Below are positions 9,136-19,048 of a stretch of 64,000 bases of DNA, piece after piece. Where the stretch lies: assembly GCF_902459685.1 (NCBI RefSeq), contig NZ_CABPSF010000001.1, positions 62,001 through 126,000 on the forward strand. The letters are read 5' to 3'. The translations under genes were made by a program, and so were the position numbers. The stretch is from Pandoraea iniqua. Its GTDB lineage: Bacteria > Pseudomonadota > Gammaproteobacteria > Burkholderiales > Burkholderiaceae. The first letter of the stretch is position 1; each line of letters begins with the position of its first letter. The notes under the pieces were generated by a model. The model was not told the DNA's origin and ran no database searches. It was given only the letters and a program-made list of their open reading frames with translations.

Positions 9136-11448
9136 TCAGCGACTCGCATTGCGCATGCGCTTGCCGTCGTTCACGCTCGCTCCGCGTACCTCGAAATGAA
9201 CGCTATCGCGCACCGTGCCCGAGGCGTCGACAAGTTCGAGCGTATGGCGTCCCGGCCAAGGCAACCAGCTCACGCGAGCACCGCCGCTCAGCGGCTTGCC
9301 ATCGAGTCGCCACGCGGCGCCCTTGGGCCACGCTGCGGCCACCTGAAACCAGAGGCGTTGATTAGCGGGCGGAATGTCGGGGTCGAGCGCGACGATGGTG
9401 CCGTCGGCCGGTCCGGAAATGCGCCAGAGCGGGCCGCCCGGTGCTTTCGACGCGAGCGACGACAAGGCAATGGTGCTTTGCCCGGTGCCCGCGAGAAACC
9501 ACTCTTCGCGCGCGGGTTCGACGTGCTCGGCATACTGCACTGCGACATGCTCTACGCCCGCTGGTGGCGTTGGCGGCAGGCTGGCCGTGCGGCGGTGCAG
9601 ATAGTCCATCACGCGATGCCAGATCGGCGCCGCCCCCGAGACACCGGAGACATCCCACATCGGCGCACCATCCGCATTCCCCACCCAGACGCCGACCGTA
9701 TAGCGGCGCGAATAGCCCACCGCCCAGTTGTCGCGCATGTCCTTGCTGGTGCCCGTTTTGACGGCCGTCCAGTAGCGTGTGGAGAGCGGACTGTCGAGCC
9801 CGAACGTGCGCGTACGCGCCTGACGATCGGAGAGCATGTCGGACACGATGAAACTCACCTGCGGCGAGAAAACGGTCGTGTTGGCGTTGGCGTTGGCGTT
9901 GGCGTTGGCGTTGGCGTTGGCGTTGGCAGCGAGTTTTCCGGTACCTGCGCGGGCGGCAACCGGCATTTGATCGCGCGTGGCGCTCGCCACACCGCTGTTG
10001 GCCAACGCGCGATAGGCGTTCGTCAATGAAAGCAGCGTGACGTCGGCGCTGCCCAGTGCGAGGCTAAAACCGTAATAGTCGCCGCTTTGCGTCAGCGGCA
10101 GACCCAGCGACACCAGCGTTTGTGCGAAACGGCGCGGCGTCACCATCACCAACGTGCGCACCGCTGGCACGTTCAACGACGACGCGAGCGCCGTGCGCGC
10201 GCTGACCCATCCCTTGAAGTGGCGGTCGTAGTTCTGCGGGATATACAAACCGCCACCTGTCGGCAAGTCGAGCGGCGAATCGTCGAGCAACGTCGCCGCC
10301 GTGATTCGCTGTTCAGCGATGGCCTGCGCATAAAGGAAGGGCTTGAGTGTCGAGCCCGCCTGACGTAGCGAAGTCACCCCATCGACCTGTGCCGCCGCCG
10401 AGAGTGCGCCCGACGAGCCGACCCACGCGAGAATGTCGCCACTGGCGTTGTCGATGACCACCAGCGCGCCATCTTGCACGTTGCGTGAACGCCCGGGTGC
10501 ACCAAGCTCACGCAGCGTCTGTTGCAAAGTGGTGACGGCCATGCGCTGAAGATTCGCGTCGAGCGTACTCGTCAGACGCGTGCCTGCGGGTGGCCGGCTG
10601 CCAGAGAACAACCGGCGCGCGAAATGCGGCGCCAGATTGACCGCGTCGCGCGTGGTCATGACGGCCGCGGGACGTGAGAACACGAGTTGCGTGTAACCCT
10701 CCAGTCCGTTGCAGTCGTTGGCTGCACCGCCGACGCCACCAACGCCGCCAGCGCCGCCCTGCGCCATGTCGCGGAGAATGCCGCAGGCCCGTTGCGACAC
10801 CCGCGCAGCGGGCGCATTCGGCGCGCGCAACAGCGCCACGGCTATCGCAGACTCGCGTGCGTCCAGTCCGATCGGCAGCTTGCCGAAGAGCGTCTGCGAC
10901 ACCGCCGAGAGTCCGACCAATTCGCCCCGGAACGGCACGAGGTTCAGATACGCCTCGAGAATCTGATCCTTGCGCCAGCGTTGTTCCAGCCACACCGCCG
11001 TCGCGGCTTGACCGACCTTCTGTGTCATCGAACGATTGCGCGTGTTCGGCCGTAAATCGTCGTCGAGCAAACCGGCTAACTGCATCGTCAGCGTCGATGC
11101 GCCGCGCGTTCGTGAGTGCCAGAGATTGCCCCACGCTGCCGCCGCCACGCCTCGCCAATCGACACCGCTGTGCTCGTAAAAACGCTTGTCCTCAGACACG
11201 ATCAACGCCTGCCGGAACGCGGGTGAGACGTCGGCCAGCGTGACCCAATCGCCACGTTGCGCACGCATGTCGGCACGCAAACGCTGCAACGGCTGCCCAT
11301 GACGATCGAGCAAGATCCAGTCGGACGCGCGCCAATCCTGCCGCATCTCATCAAACGACGGTACAGCATGCGCAGGCTGCACGGCTTGTAGCGTGCAAAG
11401 TGCGAGCGCAACGACGACCGACGCCGTCAGACGACGAAGATCAGGCAC
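9136..11448 (-). CDS. pbpC: Penicillin-binding protein 1C (bifunctional transglycosylase/transpeptidase)
   Basis: 770-residue class A PBP. The signal or anchor segment (LTASVVVALALCTLQAVQPAHA) is followed by a GT51 transglycosylase domain (EDKRFYEHSGVDWRG, then GASTLTMQLAGLL). The transpeptidase domain has SxxK as STLKP, SxN as SSLNVPA and KTG as VKTGTSKD. A C-terminal PBP1C domain of about 90 residues follows. The frame is open to 11535, but GTG 11448 is preferred: it overlaps the upstream gene's stop (GTGCCTGA), follows a GGAG, and begins right at the signal segment. Insertions rich in Gly/Val and an (Ala-Asn)8 tract interrupt loops. It is the last gene of the A2M-yhhN-pbpC operon. Confidence 0.93.
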   Translation of the reverse strand: MPDLRRLTASVVVALALCTLQAVQPAHAVPSFDEMRQDWRASDWILLDRHGQPLQRLRADMRAQRGDWVTLADVSPAFRQALIVSEDKRFYEHSGVDWRGVAAAAWGNLWHSRTRGASTLTMQLAGLLDDDLRPNTRNRSMTQKVGQAATAVWLEQRWRKDQILEAYLNLVPFRGELVGLSAVSQTLFGKLPIGLDARESAIAVALLRAPNAPAARVSQRACGILRDMAQGGAGGVGGVGGAANDCNGLEGYTQLVFSRPAAVMTTRDAVNLAPHFARRLFSGSRPPAGTRLTSTLDANLQRMAVTTLQQTLRELGAPGRSRNVQDGALVVIDNASGDILAWVGSSGALSAAAQVDGVTSLRQAGSTLKPFLYAQAIAEQRITAATLLDDSPLDLPTGGGLYIPQNYDRHFKGWVSARTALASSLNVPAVRTLVMVTPRRFAQTLVSLGLPLTQSGDYYGFSLALGSADVTLLSLTNAYRALANSGVASATRDQMPVAARAGTGKLAANANANANANANANANTTVFSPQVSFIVSDMLSDRQARTRTFGLDSPLSTRYWTAVKTGTSKDMRDNWAVGYSRRYTVGVWVGNADGAPMWDVSGVSGAAPIWHRVMDYLHRRTASLPPTPPAGVEHVAVQYAEHVEPAREEWFLAGTGQSTIALSSLASKAPGGPLWRISGPADGTIVALDPDIPPANQRLWFQVAAAWPKGAAWRLDGKPLSGGARVSWLPWPGRHTLELVDASGTVRDSVHFEVRGASVNDGKRMRNASR
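9880..9927 (-). repeat. Hexanucleotide tandem repeat (8 copies) inside pbpC
   Basis: Eight perfect copies of GTTGGC on the plus strand (GCCAAC on the coding strand) encode (Ala-Asn)8 in a loop between the SxN and KTG motifs of PBP1C. The unit is a multiple of three, so slippage would change loop length without breaking the frame. Confidence 0.95.
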
Positions 11449-12220
11449 TGCGGGCGTCTCCACTATTTCCACCACTTTCACCGCTTCCGCTGCTGTCGCC
11501 ACTTCCAGTGTTTGCACCGGAGGCGCGCGCGTCATTGCCCGGGCGTTTGGCCAAGATGCCGGCCGTGAGCAACAACTGCGCCAACGCGTAGAGAATCCAG
11601 ATGGTGTATTCCTGCGCGGGCACGCTGCCGACGAAGCGGGTGGTGCCGATCAGCGCATCCGAGACGGTAAAGAGCAATGCACCGACGGCGGCCCATTCCC
11701 CCCCGACATTCGCGAGCAGCGCCGCCGATGCCATCATCGCCAGCACGATCACGTAGCACGCCACGGGCGCCTTCAATTCGCCCATACCGGGCCAGTACAT
11801 CACGTACGCGAGCGCCGCCGTGATCCATACCAGCACAATCGCGACCCGATGCCACGCGGGCACTTGCGACCACCGGCGCCGTACGCGCCAGAAAAGAACG
11901 AAGTAGGCAAGATGCGCCAACAGGAACGCGCCGAGCCCCAGCACAAAGCCCTGTGCCATCCCCGGCAATGCGAGCAGCACATCCCCCGCTCCGGAGAAGA
12001 TCAACGCCGCGCACAACCACATGCGCTCGCGGTGTTCGCGGTGGTAGAGCGCAGCAAACAGCAACATCACGCACAGGAAGACCTTGGCGACGGCCTGATC
12101 GGGATACGGCGCACCGCGCAACGACACCGCATAGGCGGCACCCGCCGCCGCCGCGAGCCACCAGAAGCGTCGTGCTTCGCGCGGCAGCGCCGCCGCAGGC
12201 TGGAAGAAGTTCGACGTCAT
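11441..12220 (-). CDS. YhhN/TMEM86-family lysoplasmalogenase-like membrane protein
   Basis: 259-residue integral membrane protein with about eight hydrophobic helices. Family signatures are ALIFSGAGDVLLALPGM and LLFTVSDALIGTTRF, each with the conserved membrane-embedded Asp. Characterised relatives hydrolyse the vinyl-ether bond of lysoplasmalogens, but activity in bacteria lacking plasmalogens is unproven. ATG 12220 is chosen over the upstream open frame because GAGGG precedes it and it lies 19 bp after the alpha-2-macroglobulin stop. The C-terminus is a Gly/Ser-rich tail of about 30 residues, and its last codons overlap the pbpC start. Confidence 0.85.
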   Translation of the reverse strand: MTSNFFQPAAALPREARRFWWLAAAAGAAYAVSLRGAPYPDQAVAKVFLCVMLLFAALYHREHRERMWLCAALIFSGAGDVLLALPGMAQGFVLGLGAFLLAHLAYFVLFWRVRRRWSQVPAWHRVAIVLVWITAALAYVMYWPGMGELKAPVACYVIVLAMMASAALLANVGGEWAAVGALLFTVSDALIGTTRFVGSVPAQEYTIWILYALAQLLLTAGILAKRPGNDARASGANTGSGDSSGSGESGGNSGDARSA

Positions 12221-12239
12221 TGCGCCCTCACGCTCCGAT

Positions 12240-15200
12240 TCATTTGGCCGGAATGACCTGCACCACCGCGTTAGGCGACTCGCCATACATCGCAGGCTCG
12301 TACATCGCTTCGACACGCGTCGGCGGCGTCGCAAACTTGCCGACGTTGTTCAACCGCACGGTGTACTCGATACGATGCTGGCCCTTCGGCAGATAGTCGT
12401 AGTACGCACGATAAGCATCCTGCGCACGCTCTTCGAATGCCGGCATGGCGCCTTCGCTGCGCTCACCTTGCGCCGCAATCGCGGAGTCGCGGCCCAGCCC
12501 GCCACCCAGTACCGTTGCGCCGCCCGGCAGCGGATCGCTCACGACCACCCAGCGCATATCGGCTTGCGCATCGATATCGAGACGCACACGCAGCACCGCA
12601 CCGCGCAGGTAGCTGTCCCCCGATTTATCGGCCGCATCCTGCACCTGCACGCTGCGAGTGACCCGATAGCCTGCAGAGAACGGTGCCTTGAGCGGTACCG
12701 CCGCGAGACTCTGGATCGTGGCCCACGGCTTGCCTGCGCCGGTCTGGTCCAGCCGCAATACGTCGCGACCATTGTCGGCACCTGTGGCGGCCTGCGCGAG
12801 CCACGGCAGCGATACCGCAGGCGGCACCGTGCCCGCTTTCAGCTTGTCCCAATCGACGGTCTGCACGCCACCGCTCGTCTGGTTGTCGCGCTGCCACTGG
12901 ATAGCCGTCTGGCCCGTCGGCGTGTCACGTTCGAACCGTGCCGAGAAGCGATCCACGGCCAGCCCACCCCACACGTTCGCCGTGGTCGTCGACCACGCGC
13001 CGCGCGATTGCAAGCCGAGCAACCCGATGATGAGACGTGGCATTTCATCCTTCCATGCCGGGTTCGCGTTCATCAGCAGTGCTAGTCGCGCCGCGTTGGT
13101 TTCCGGGCCAACCATCAGCCACCAGAGCCCGTCGCTGGACTGCGTCGAGAAGCCCACACGCGTGCCCTGATACGACAGACGCGCCCGCAGAATCTGCTCG
13201 GCCTGCGCCATCTGCTCCGCGCGTTGCGGCACATCGGGCAAGCGTTGCAGAATCGCGTACCAATCGATAACGGCCGAGGTCGGCCAGTCGTTCGGCGCAA
13301 TCGTGAGCGAACTCAGCATGCGAGCGTTGGCGCGGCCATACCGCGAAAGCGCTTCGATCGCCGTGAGCTTGCGCAGCGTCAGGTCGTCGCGCGGTGCCCA
13401 GAACTTGCGAGTGAGGCGGCCTTCCACAAACGCCGCCAGCCCGTCTTCCATGCGCGCGAGCGCGTCATCGGGGATGGCGTACGCCGGGTCGAGCGCCTTG
13501 GCTTCGTTGCTCATCGCGAGCAGATAGGCGGTGAGCGTGTCGCTACCTTGATTGGCAAATCCTTCCTGCGGCGGGAAGTAGCTGGCCAGACCGTCTTCGT
13601 CGAGATACGACGGCAACGTCCCCGTCACCCGCTTCCACTGCGCGACATCCCGCAAGCCCAGCGCCTTCGACGCCTGTTGTTCGAGGCACGCATACGGATA
13701 CAGCTCGAACCAGCGTTTCACGCCCGGCAGACCTTGCGACAGGCGCGGCTGCAAGCTCACGCGAACGCCGCCACGCAACTTGCCTGTGCTGTCGGCCACG
13801 GCGCCGGCAGGCGCCGCCATCGGCAACGTGAGGCTGCCTTCCACTTGCGTGAGCACCGACTGCTGCACGCTCGCGGGCAATGCCGGCTGAATGTCCTGAC
13901 CGACCTTGATCGCATCGCTCGCCGCCGCCGCGCCACTCACCGCAGGCGCCTGTGCCGAGACTTCCCAAATCACGCGTTGCGCACGGGTATCCGCCAGCCC
14001 CGTCGGCGCAGTGACCTCCCACGCCACTTCGCGCGATTCGCCCGCCGGCACGTCGATACGTTGCGGTGCCAGCGTGAGTTGTGTCGCCCGGGCGGTCAGT
14101 TGCACCTGCATGGCGTGCTGCGTCGTGTTGCGTACCGTGAATTGCGCGCGGTAGTTATCGCCCTCGCGCACCAGCGGCGGCAACCCCGAGATCAGTTGCA
14201 GATCCTGCGTGGTGCGGATCGTCGCCGTGCCCGTGCCGAACCAGCCGAGCGCCTTGGCACTCGCGTCGCCGGGTTTGCCGTCGTCGGCAATCGCCACAAT
14301 GCGGAAGCTCGATATCGCGTCGTTGAGCGGCACATCGACGCTCGCCTCGCCCTTGTCATCCAGCACCACGCGGGGCTGCCACAACAGCAATGTGTCGAAC
14401 AGTTCACGCGTCGGGCTCTTGCCGCCACCACCGCCGGCCGGTACGGCCTTGCGGCCATAGTGTCGGCGGCCGATGATCTCCATCTGTGCGGTGGCCGTCG
14501 TCACGCTGTAGCTGCGGCGCTGCCACATGGCGTCGAGCAGATTCCAACTGGTGTTCGGCGCCAGCTCCAGCAATGCCTCGTCCACGGCGGCGAGCGCCAC
14601 TTCGGACCCCGCCGGCATCGGCTTGCCGTCCGGCTGCGTCACTTTGATGCGCACCTTGGCATGACCGCGAACCGGGTAAGTCGCGGCATCCGGTTTCACT
14701 TCGACGCCGAGACGCTGACCCGCCGTGCCCACGCGAAGCTCCGTGACGCCGAAGCGATAGGCCGGCTTGCCCAGATCGACCAGCCCCGTGGGCGCCTGAT
14801 ATTCGCGCCCCTCGTACCAGAACGCGCGGAACCACTCGAGCGGCTGTTTCCAGCCCCACTGGAAGAACGAATACCAAGGCACTTCGTGAATACGTCCGCG
14901 CACCGCCAGCACCGAAACGTAGACGTTCGGGCCCCACGACGGGTCGACCTTCAGCGAGATATTCGGCTCCTTCCCTGAAATCTCCATAGTGCGCGTCTCG
15001 ATCACGCCTTCGCGTTCGATCGACACGAGTGCGGTCGCCGTACGGAACGGCATGCGCACCTGCAACTTGGCCGTCTCACCCGGCTCGTAGGTGCGGCGCT
15101 CCGGCAGCACATCCATGCGATCGGTGTTGTCACCGCCGAACCACACTTCGCCGCGTCCGGTCACCCAGACGCTGGTCGTTGCCGTGCTCAGATTGCTCTT

Positions 15201-18200
15201 GTCGTCCTTGGCCTGCGCCACCAGCGTGATTTCGCCCGGCTGGGTGAGCGACACATCGCACGACAGCAGCCCGCGATCGTCCGTCTTGCCGCTGCACACC
15301 GTACCGAGATCCTTGACCTCGGTACGGTTGTCATAGGCGTAGAAGCCGCCCACCATCCGCTTGCGGCTGCTGGTGGTGATACGTGCCTCGGCACGCACGT
15401 CCATCGCCACACCGGCCTTCGGCTTGCCTTGCAGATCCAGCGCAATCGCCTTCACGGGCAGCTTGTTGGTCACCGATACCCAGCTTTCGCTGCGCACACC
15501 GGTGATGAGATTGGCCGGCCATAGCGTGCCGTTGCCGCGCAGCGTCTGAATCTCGCCATTCGGATCGGCAAAGCTCGCTTCCAGCACCAGATCGCTCGGA
15601 CGGTCGACCTTCGGCAGATCCTTGAGCGTGAGGCTGCCTGCGCCATTGCGATCGAGCACCAGACGCTGCTTGTCGGCGACAAGCTTCTGATCGCTCGCCC
15701 CTGCCCCGTCGTCACCATTCTGATCGTCGTCATCCGACGCGCCGGTCTGCGCTGACGGCGGACGATAGGGCGTGAAGCTGAAATCGTCATATCCGTCGAA
15801 CGTAAGATCGCGCGGACGCAGCAACGCCGACACGCGCACCGGCAGATTTCCCGCCGGACCGCCTGCCACGTAGTTCACCTGCACGTTCAGCGGTGCTTCT
15901 GTCTTGTTGATGAGCGGCGACTTCGCCGCGTCGCGCACGCCAATGCTGCCCGCCAACACGGGCAGGCGGAACGCTTCGACACGGAAACGCCCGGCATCGA
16001 GCGACGCCGGGTAATTCGGCGGCCGCTTGTCGCCATCGGTGTAGTCGAGCGTGACCGAGTACTCGCCAAGCTTGGCACCCTGCGGAATCTGGAACGCGTT
16101 CTCCGCCAGCCGGCCGTTGCGCCAGTTCACGGGCTGCGTATAGGTCTGCCCCGATCCTTCGTGCGTGATGGTCAGTTGCGACGGCAGGCCACCCGGCAAC
16201 GACAAGCCCTGCATCGTTTCCTGACGGATGAAGTGCTTCATCGAGACGGTTTCGCCGACGCGGAACAACATGCGGTCGAACACCGTTTGTGCGCGCACGG
16301 TCGGGCTGCTGCCGCCGTCGGTCGGCACATGGAAACGCCACGGCTCGATACCGCGATTCCAGTCGGACGAAACGAAGGCCATGTCGGGATCTTCGCCCTT
16401 CGTGCGGGCTACGACGAAGTAGCCCGACCGACTCGTCCTCTCGCAGTACTTGTAGCTCTCGAACGGTTTGTCGATCTTCGCGACGCCCGTCTTGTCGGTT
16501 ACCGCAGTGCCGACTTCATTGCCGTCGCAATCGAGCACACGCACGCTGGCGTTGGGCACCGGCTGACCTTTGTCGAGCGTCGTCACCCATGCCACGGCGT
16601 TATCGCGGCCCATCTTGAAATGCACGCCAAGGTTGGTCACGAGCACCGTCGTGCGCACATACATCGGCACCGCTTTCCCCAACAACGCCGCCGCCAGTGA
16701 GGGCGATGCCAGCTCCACCACGTAGAAGCCCGGCTTCTGGAACGGAATGCCGACAACTTCGAACGGACGCGGGTCTTTCTCCTTGGGCACCGGCAACGTC
16801 AGTGCCTGCACGCCCGGCAGGCCGGAGAGCAGCGACAGGCTGCGCGTGTCGTAGCGCGTGACCTTATTTTCGACAATCGCCGCGGCGTTCGGGCCAAAGC
16901 TGTCTTTGGCGGCCGGCGCAGTAAGAATCGACGGCATGTCGCCGGCGATCTGCTTGCGCGTCATCCATGTTTCGTCGAAACGGCGTACGCGCGACAGCCA
17001 CTCCAGCACTTGCGTGTCGTCCTCTACGCGCAGTTGCATGGTGCGTCCGTTGGCGGCCGCTTCCCCCGCGACACCAAGGCCGTTGATCTGCAACGCCGGT
17101 TCGACCTTGCGCAGCGTGACCGGCAACATCGGTGGCATGCCGGGTTCGGCAAATCGCTCGACGATACCGAACGGCGCGGCGGCAAACTTCGCCAGCGGCG
17201 GCATCGTCGATGTCTTGGTATGCAGCGGGAACTCACCGGCATTGGCCAGCGGGCGTCCGCTGTCATCGGCGAAGCCCTTCGGCAGCGTAATAGTCAGTTC
17301 CGCCTTCTCGGGGAACGGTGCATAGAACGTCACATCGGTCACGCTGGCCGAGCGGTCCGAGGCATCCATCTTCGGGCTGCGTTCCGCCCCGGCCCCGGTG
17401 ACGCGAAGCTTGGCGGCCATGTCGCGTGCGACCGGAGAGTTGAACGTCAGTCGCAGCGGACGCAGCGGCGTGCACGGCGCGTTGGCGTTCTCGCGCTCGC
17501 AGCTGAAGCTCGCAGTGAACGGTTCGCGCACTTCGTATTCGAACGGGCGCGCCTTGCGCGTCGCCACACCCGACGGCGTCGCAATGCCCGCGCCCCAGAC
17601 CAGATGCATCTTCGCACCAGCCGCCAGCGTGCGATTGCATTGCAGCATCACCACGCGCGACGCCTGCTTATCCAGATTGAATCGCTTGAGCAGCGCCGTG
17701 CGCGCGTCCCCCTCGATCCACTTCACACCAATGCGCTCACCGATGCCTTCGGTCTCGCACCATGCGTTCTGGCGCACGCTGGCAGGGTCTGCCTCGCCGT
17801 TGAGCGTGAGAACGAAGATCTGGTTTTCGTCGATGGGGCCATACGACGGGCGAATCCCTGTCACGGCAGGGCCACCGGTGTTGAACGCGTAGCGTGTCGT
17901 GCCGGACACCGCTGTGCCGGAGACGGCGGACAAACCGCTGCGCATCTCTACCGTGCACTTCGCGCCGGGAGGCAACGATTGCTTGAAGTCGTAGACCCAG
18001 ATTTTGGGTTCGAGCCAGTGACCGTCACCGGTGAGTTTGGCATCGGAGCAACGCACGGTTGCCGGTGCCTGCGCCCGCGGATCTCCCGCCGGGACGATCG
18101 CTTCGTCGAACTTGACGACCACCTGATCGACGCTGGCGACTTCACCCTGCGGACTCACACTCGTCACACGCGCGGCGTGTGCGGGCGACGTCGCGAAGAC

Positions 18201-18284
18201 GCCAAGACAAAGTGCCGCCAGCGCCAAAGGCGCGGCCGGCCAGACTCGTTGCGTTCGCTGTGTTCGCTGCGTTCGGCTATGCAT
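12240..18284 (-). CDS. Large bacterial alpha-2-macroglobulin (YfhM-like) with thioester motif
   Basis: 2014-residue envelope protein thought to trap proteases and act with PBP1C in cell-wall defence. The signal peptide ends TSPAHA-AR. MG-type beta domains follow, including TSVWVTGRGEVWFGGDNTDR. The bait-like stretch GGGGKSPTRELFDTLLLW precedes the complement-like TED domain. The thioester CLEQ is present within YPYACLEQQASKALGL near residue 1532. C-terminal receptor-binding-like domains end with GKFATPPTRVEAMYEP. GGAGGAG lies 7 nt before ATG 18284. No lipobox is seen (the only early Cys is preceded by AAL), unlike E. coli YfhM. Three Thr-Gln-Arg repeats occur near the N-terminus. Confidence 0.93.
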   Translation of the reverse strand: MHSRTQRTQRTQRVWPAAPLALAALCLGVFATSPAHAARVTSVSPQGEVASVDQVVVKFDEAIVPAGDPRAQAPATVRCSDAKLTGDGHWLEPKIWVYDFKQSLPPGAKCTVEMRSGLSAVSGTAVSGTTRYAFNTGGPAVTGIRPSYGPIDENQIFVLTLNGEADPASVRQNAWCETEGIGERIGVKWIEGDARTALLKRFNLDKQASRVVMLQCNRTLAAGAKMHLVWGAGIATPSGVATRKARPFEYEVREPFTASFSCERENANAPCTPLRPLRLTFNSPVARDMAAKLRVTGAGAERSPKMDASDRSASVTDVTFYAPFPEKAELTITLPKGFADDSGRPLANAGEFPLHTKTSTMPPLAKFAAAPFGIVERFAEPGMPPMLPVTLRKVEPALQINGLGVAGEAAANGRTMQLRVEDDTQVLEWLSRVRRFDETWMTRKQIAGDMPSILTAPAAKDSFGPNAAAIVENKVTRYDTRSLSLLSGLPGVQALTLPVPKEKDPRPFEVVGIPFQKPGFYVVELASPSLAAALLGKAVPMYVRTTVLVTNLGVHFKMGRDNAVAWVTTLDKGQPVPNASVRVLDCDGNEVGTAVTDKTGVAKIDKPFESYKYCERTSRSGYFVVARTKGEDPDMAFVSSDWNRGIEPWRFHVPTDGGSSPTVRAQTVFDRMLFRVGETVSMKHFIRQETMQGLSLPGGLPSQLTITHEGSGQTYTQPVNWRNGRLAENAFQIPQGAKLGEYSVTLDYTDGDKRPPNYPASLDAGRFRVEAFRLPVLAGSIGVRDAAKSPLINKTEAPLNVQVNYVAGGPAGNLPVRVSALLRPRDLTFDGYDDFSFTPYRPPSAQTGASDDDDQNGDDGAGASDQKLVADKQRLVLDRNGAGSLTLKDLPKVDRPSDLVLEASFADPNGEIQTLRGNGTLWPANLITGVRSESWVSVTNKLPVKAIALDLQGKPKAGVAMDVRAEARITTSSRKRMVGGFYAYDNRTEVKDLGTVCSGKTDDRGLLSCDVSLTQPGEITLVAQAKDDKSNLSTATTSVWVTGRGEVWFGGDNTDRMDVLPERRTYEPGETAKLQVRMPFRTATALVSIEREGVIETRTMEISGKEPNISLKVDPSWGPNVYVSVLAVRGRIHEVPWYSFFQWGWKQPLEWFRAFWYEGREYQAPTGLVDLGKPAYRFGVTELRVGTAGQRLGVEVKPDAATYPVRGHAKVRIKVTQPDGKPMPAGSEVALAAVDEALLELAPNTSWNLLDAMWQRRSYSVTTATAQMEIIGRRHYGRKAVPAGGGGGKSPTRELFDTLLLWQPRVVLDDKGEASVDVPLNDAISSFRIVAIADDGKPGDASAKALGWFGTGTATIRTTQDLQLISGLPPLVREGDNYRAQFTVRNTTQHAMQVQLTARATQLTLAPQRIDVPAGESREVAWEVTAPTGLADTRAQRVIWEVSAQAPAVSGAAAASDAIKVGQDIQPALPASVQQSVLTQVEGSLTLPMAAPAGAVADSTGKLRGGVRVSLQPRLSQGLPGVKRWFELYPYACLEQQASKALGLRDVAQWKRVTGTLPSYLDEDGLASYFPPQEGFANQGSDTLTAYLLAMSNEAKALDPAYAIPDDALARMEDGLAAFVEGRLTRKFWAPRDDLTLRKLTAIEALSRYGRANARMLSSLTIAPNDWPTSAVIDWYAILQRLPDVPQRAEQMAQAEQILRARLSYQGTRVGFSTQSSDGLWWLMVGPETNAARLALLMNANPAWKDEMPRLIIGLLGLQSRGAWSTTTANVWGGLAVDRFSARFERDTPTGQTAIQWQRDNQTSGGVQTVDWDKLKAGTVPPAVSLPWLAQAATGADNGRDVLRLDQTGAGKPWATIQSLAAVPLKAPFSAGYRVTRSVQVQDAADKSGDSYLRGAVLRVRLDIDAQADMRWVVVSDPLPGGATVLGGGLGRDSAIAAQGERSEGAMPAFEERAQDAYRAYYDYLPKGQHRIEYTVRLNNVGKFATPPTRVEAMYEPAMYGESPNAVVQVIPAK

Positions 18285-18479
18285 GCCGGACTCCTCCCGG
18301 TTTCTGGTCATCGGATTCTACCCTGCACCTTTTGGCATTTCGAACCATTTCCCAGTGACAACCGCGCGGATTCATGGCAATTCGGATTCCAGAGCACGGT
18401 GCTTCGGACAATCGGCCTGTGGGCCTCGGACGCGGCCTATGTCACACTGCCAACTTCCTGTCTTCGTGCTATCTGCCCC

Positions 18480-18995
18480 ATGTCCATCGCCTTTCTCCAT
18501 CCGAAGAAGAATGCGCTGGTCTATCTGGTCAAGATTCTCACCGGATCGCTGATCGTCTGGTTCGGCCTACGGGCGGCCGGTTTTCCCGAACCGTATTGGG
18601 CGATGATTTCGCTCATCATCGTGACCGAGCCCGATCCGTTACAGGCGCGCAGCAACTTCAAGGCGCGCTCGATCAATACGATCAGCGGGGCCATCGTGGC
18701 GTGTATTGTCTTGCTGGTCATGGGGCCGGGATTGGCGGCCATGCTGGTAGGAATCACCATCGCCACGCTCGCGGCGATGCTGGTGCAGAACTATCCGGCC
18801 AACTGGCGGCTGGGGCCGGCCACGGTCGTCATTCTGATGTCCGCTGCGCTGAGCGGTCAGGGACAGGGGCTTCACGAGGAGCTGAGCCTCGCGATGCTGC
18901 GCGTGATCGAGGTATTGGTCGGCTCGACCGTCGCGCTCATCATGTCGCTGATCTATGGGCGTTACGTCAAACCCTGGTTGATGCCGGGCGACTAA
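18480..18995 (+). CDS. Small FUSC-like (aromatic-acid-exporter type) membrane protein
   Basis: 171-residue inner-membrane protein with about five hydrophobic segments. The N-terminal pattern (KILTGSLIVWFGLRAAGFPE, PYWAMISLIIVTEPDPLQAR) and the GPATVVILMSAALSGQGQG stretch match the membrane half of FUSC/YccS proteins. The cytoplasmic C-terminal half of full-length exporters is absent, so this is a short family member. ATG 18480 is the natural start; a longer open frame upstream overlaps the opposite-strand gene and is a shadow. It is divergent from the A2M operon across 195 bp. The substrate is unknown. Confidence 0.8.
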   Translation: MSIAFLHPKKNALVYLVKILTGSLIVWFGLRAAGFPEPYWAMISLIIVTEPDPLQARSNFKARSINTISGAIVACIVLLVMGPGLAAMLVGITIATLAAMLVQNYPANWRLGPATVVILMSAALSGQGQGLHEELSLAMLRVIEVLVGSTVALIMSLIYGRYVKPWLMPGD

Positions 18996-19048
18996 GACGG
19001 ACGATTCGAGGCGAACAATGCGAGGCAGGCCATTTTGGCCCAGCCCGA

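Noticed and set aside
9880-9927. CRISPR-like or regulatory repeat
   Set aside because: The units are contiguous 6-mers inside a coding frame without spacers; it is a coding microsatellite.
17010-18479. 490-codon upstream extension of the FUSC-like gene
   Set aside because: This part of the frame is antisense to the alpha-2-macroglobulin gene and Arg-rich; the membrane protein starts at 18480.
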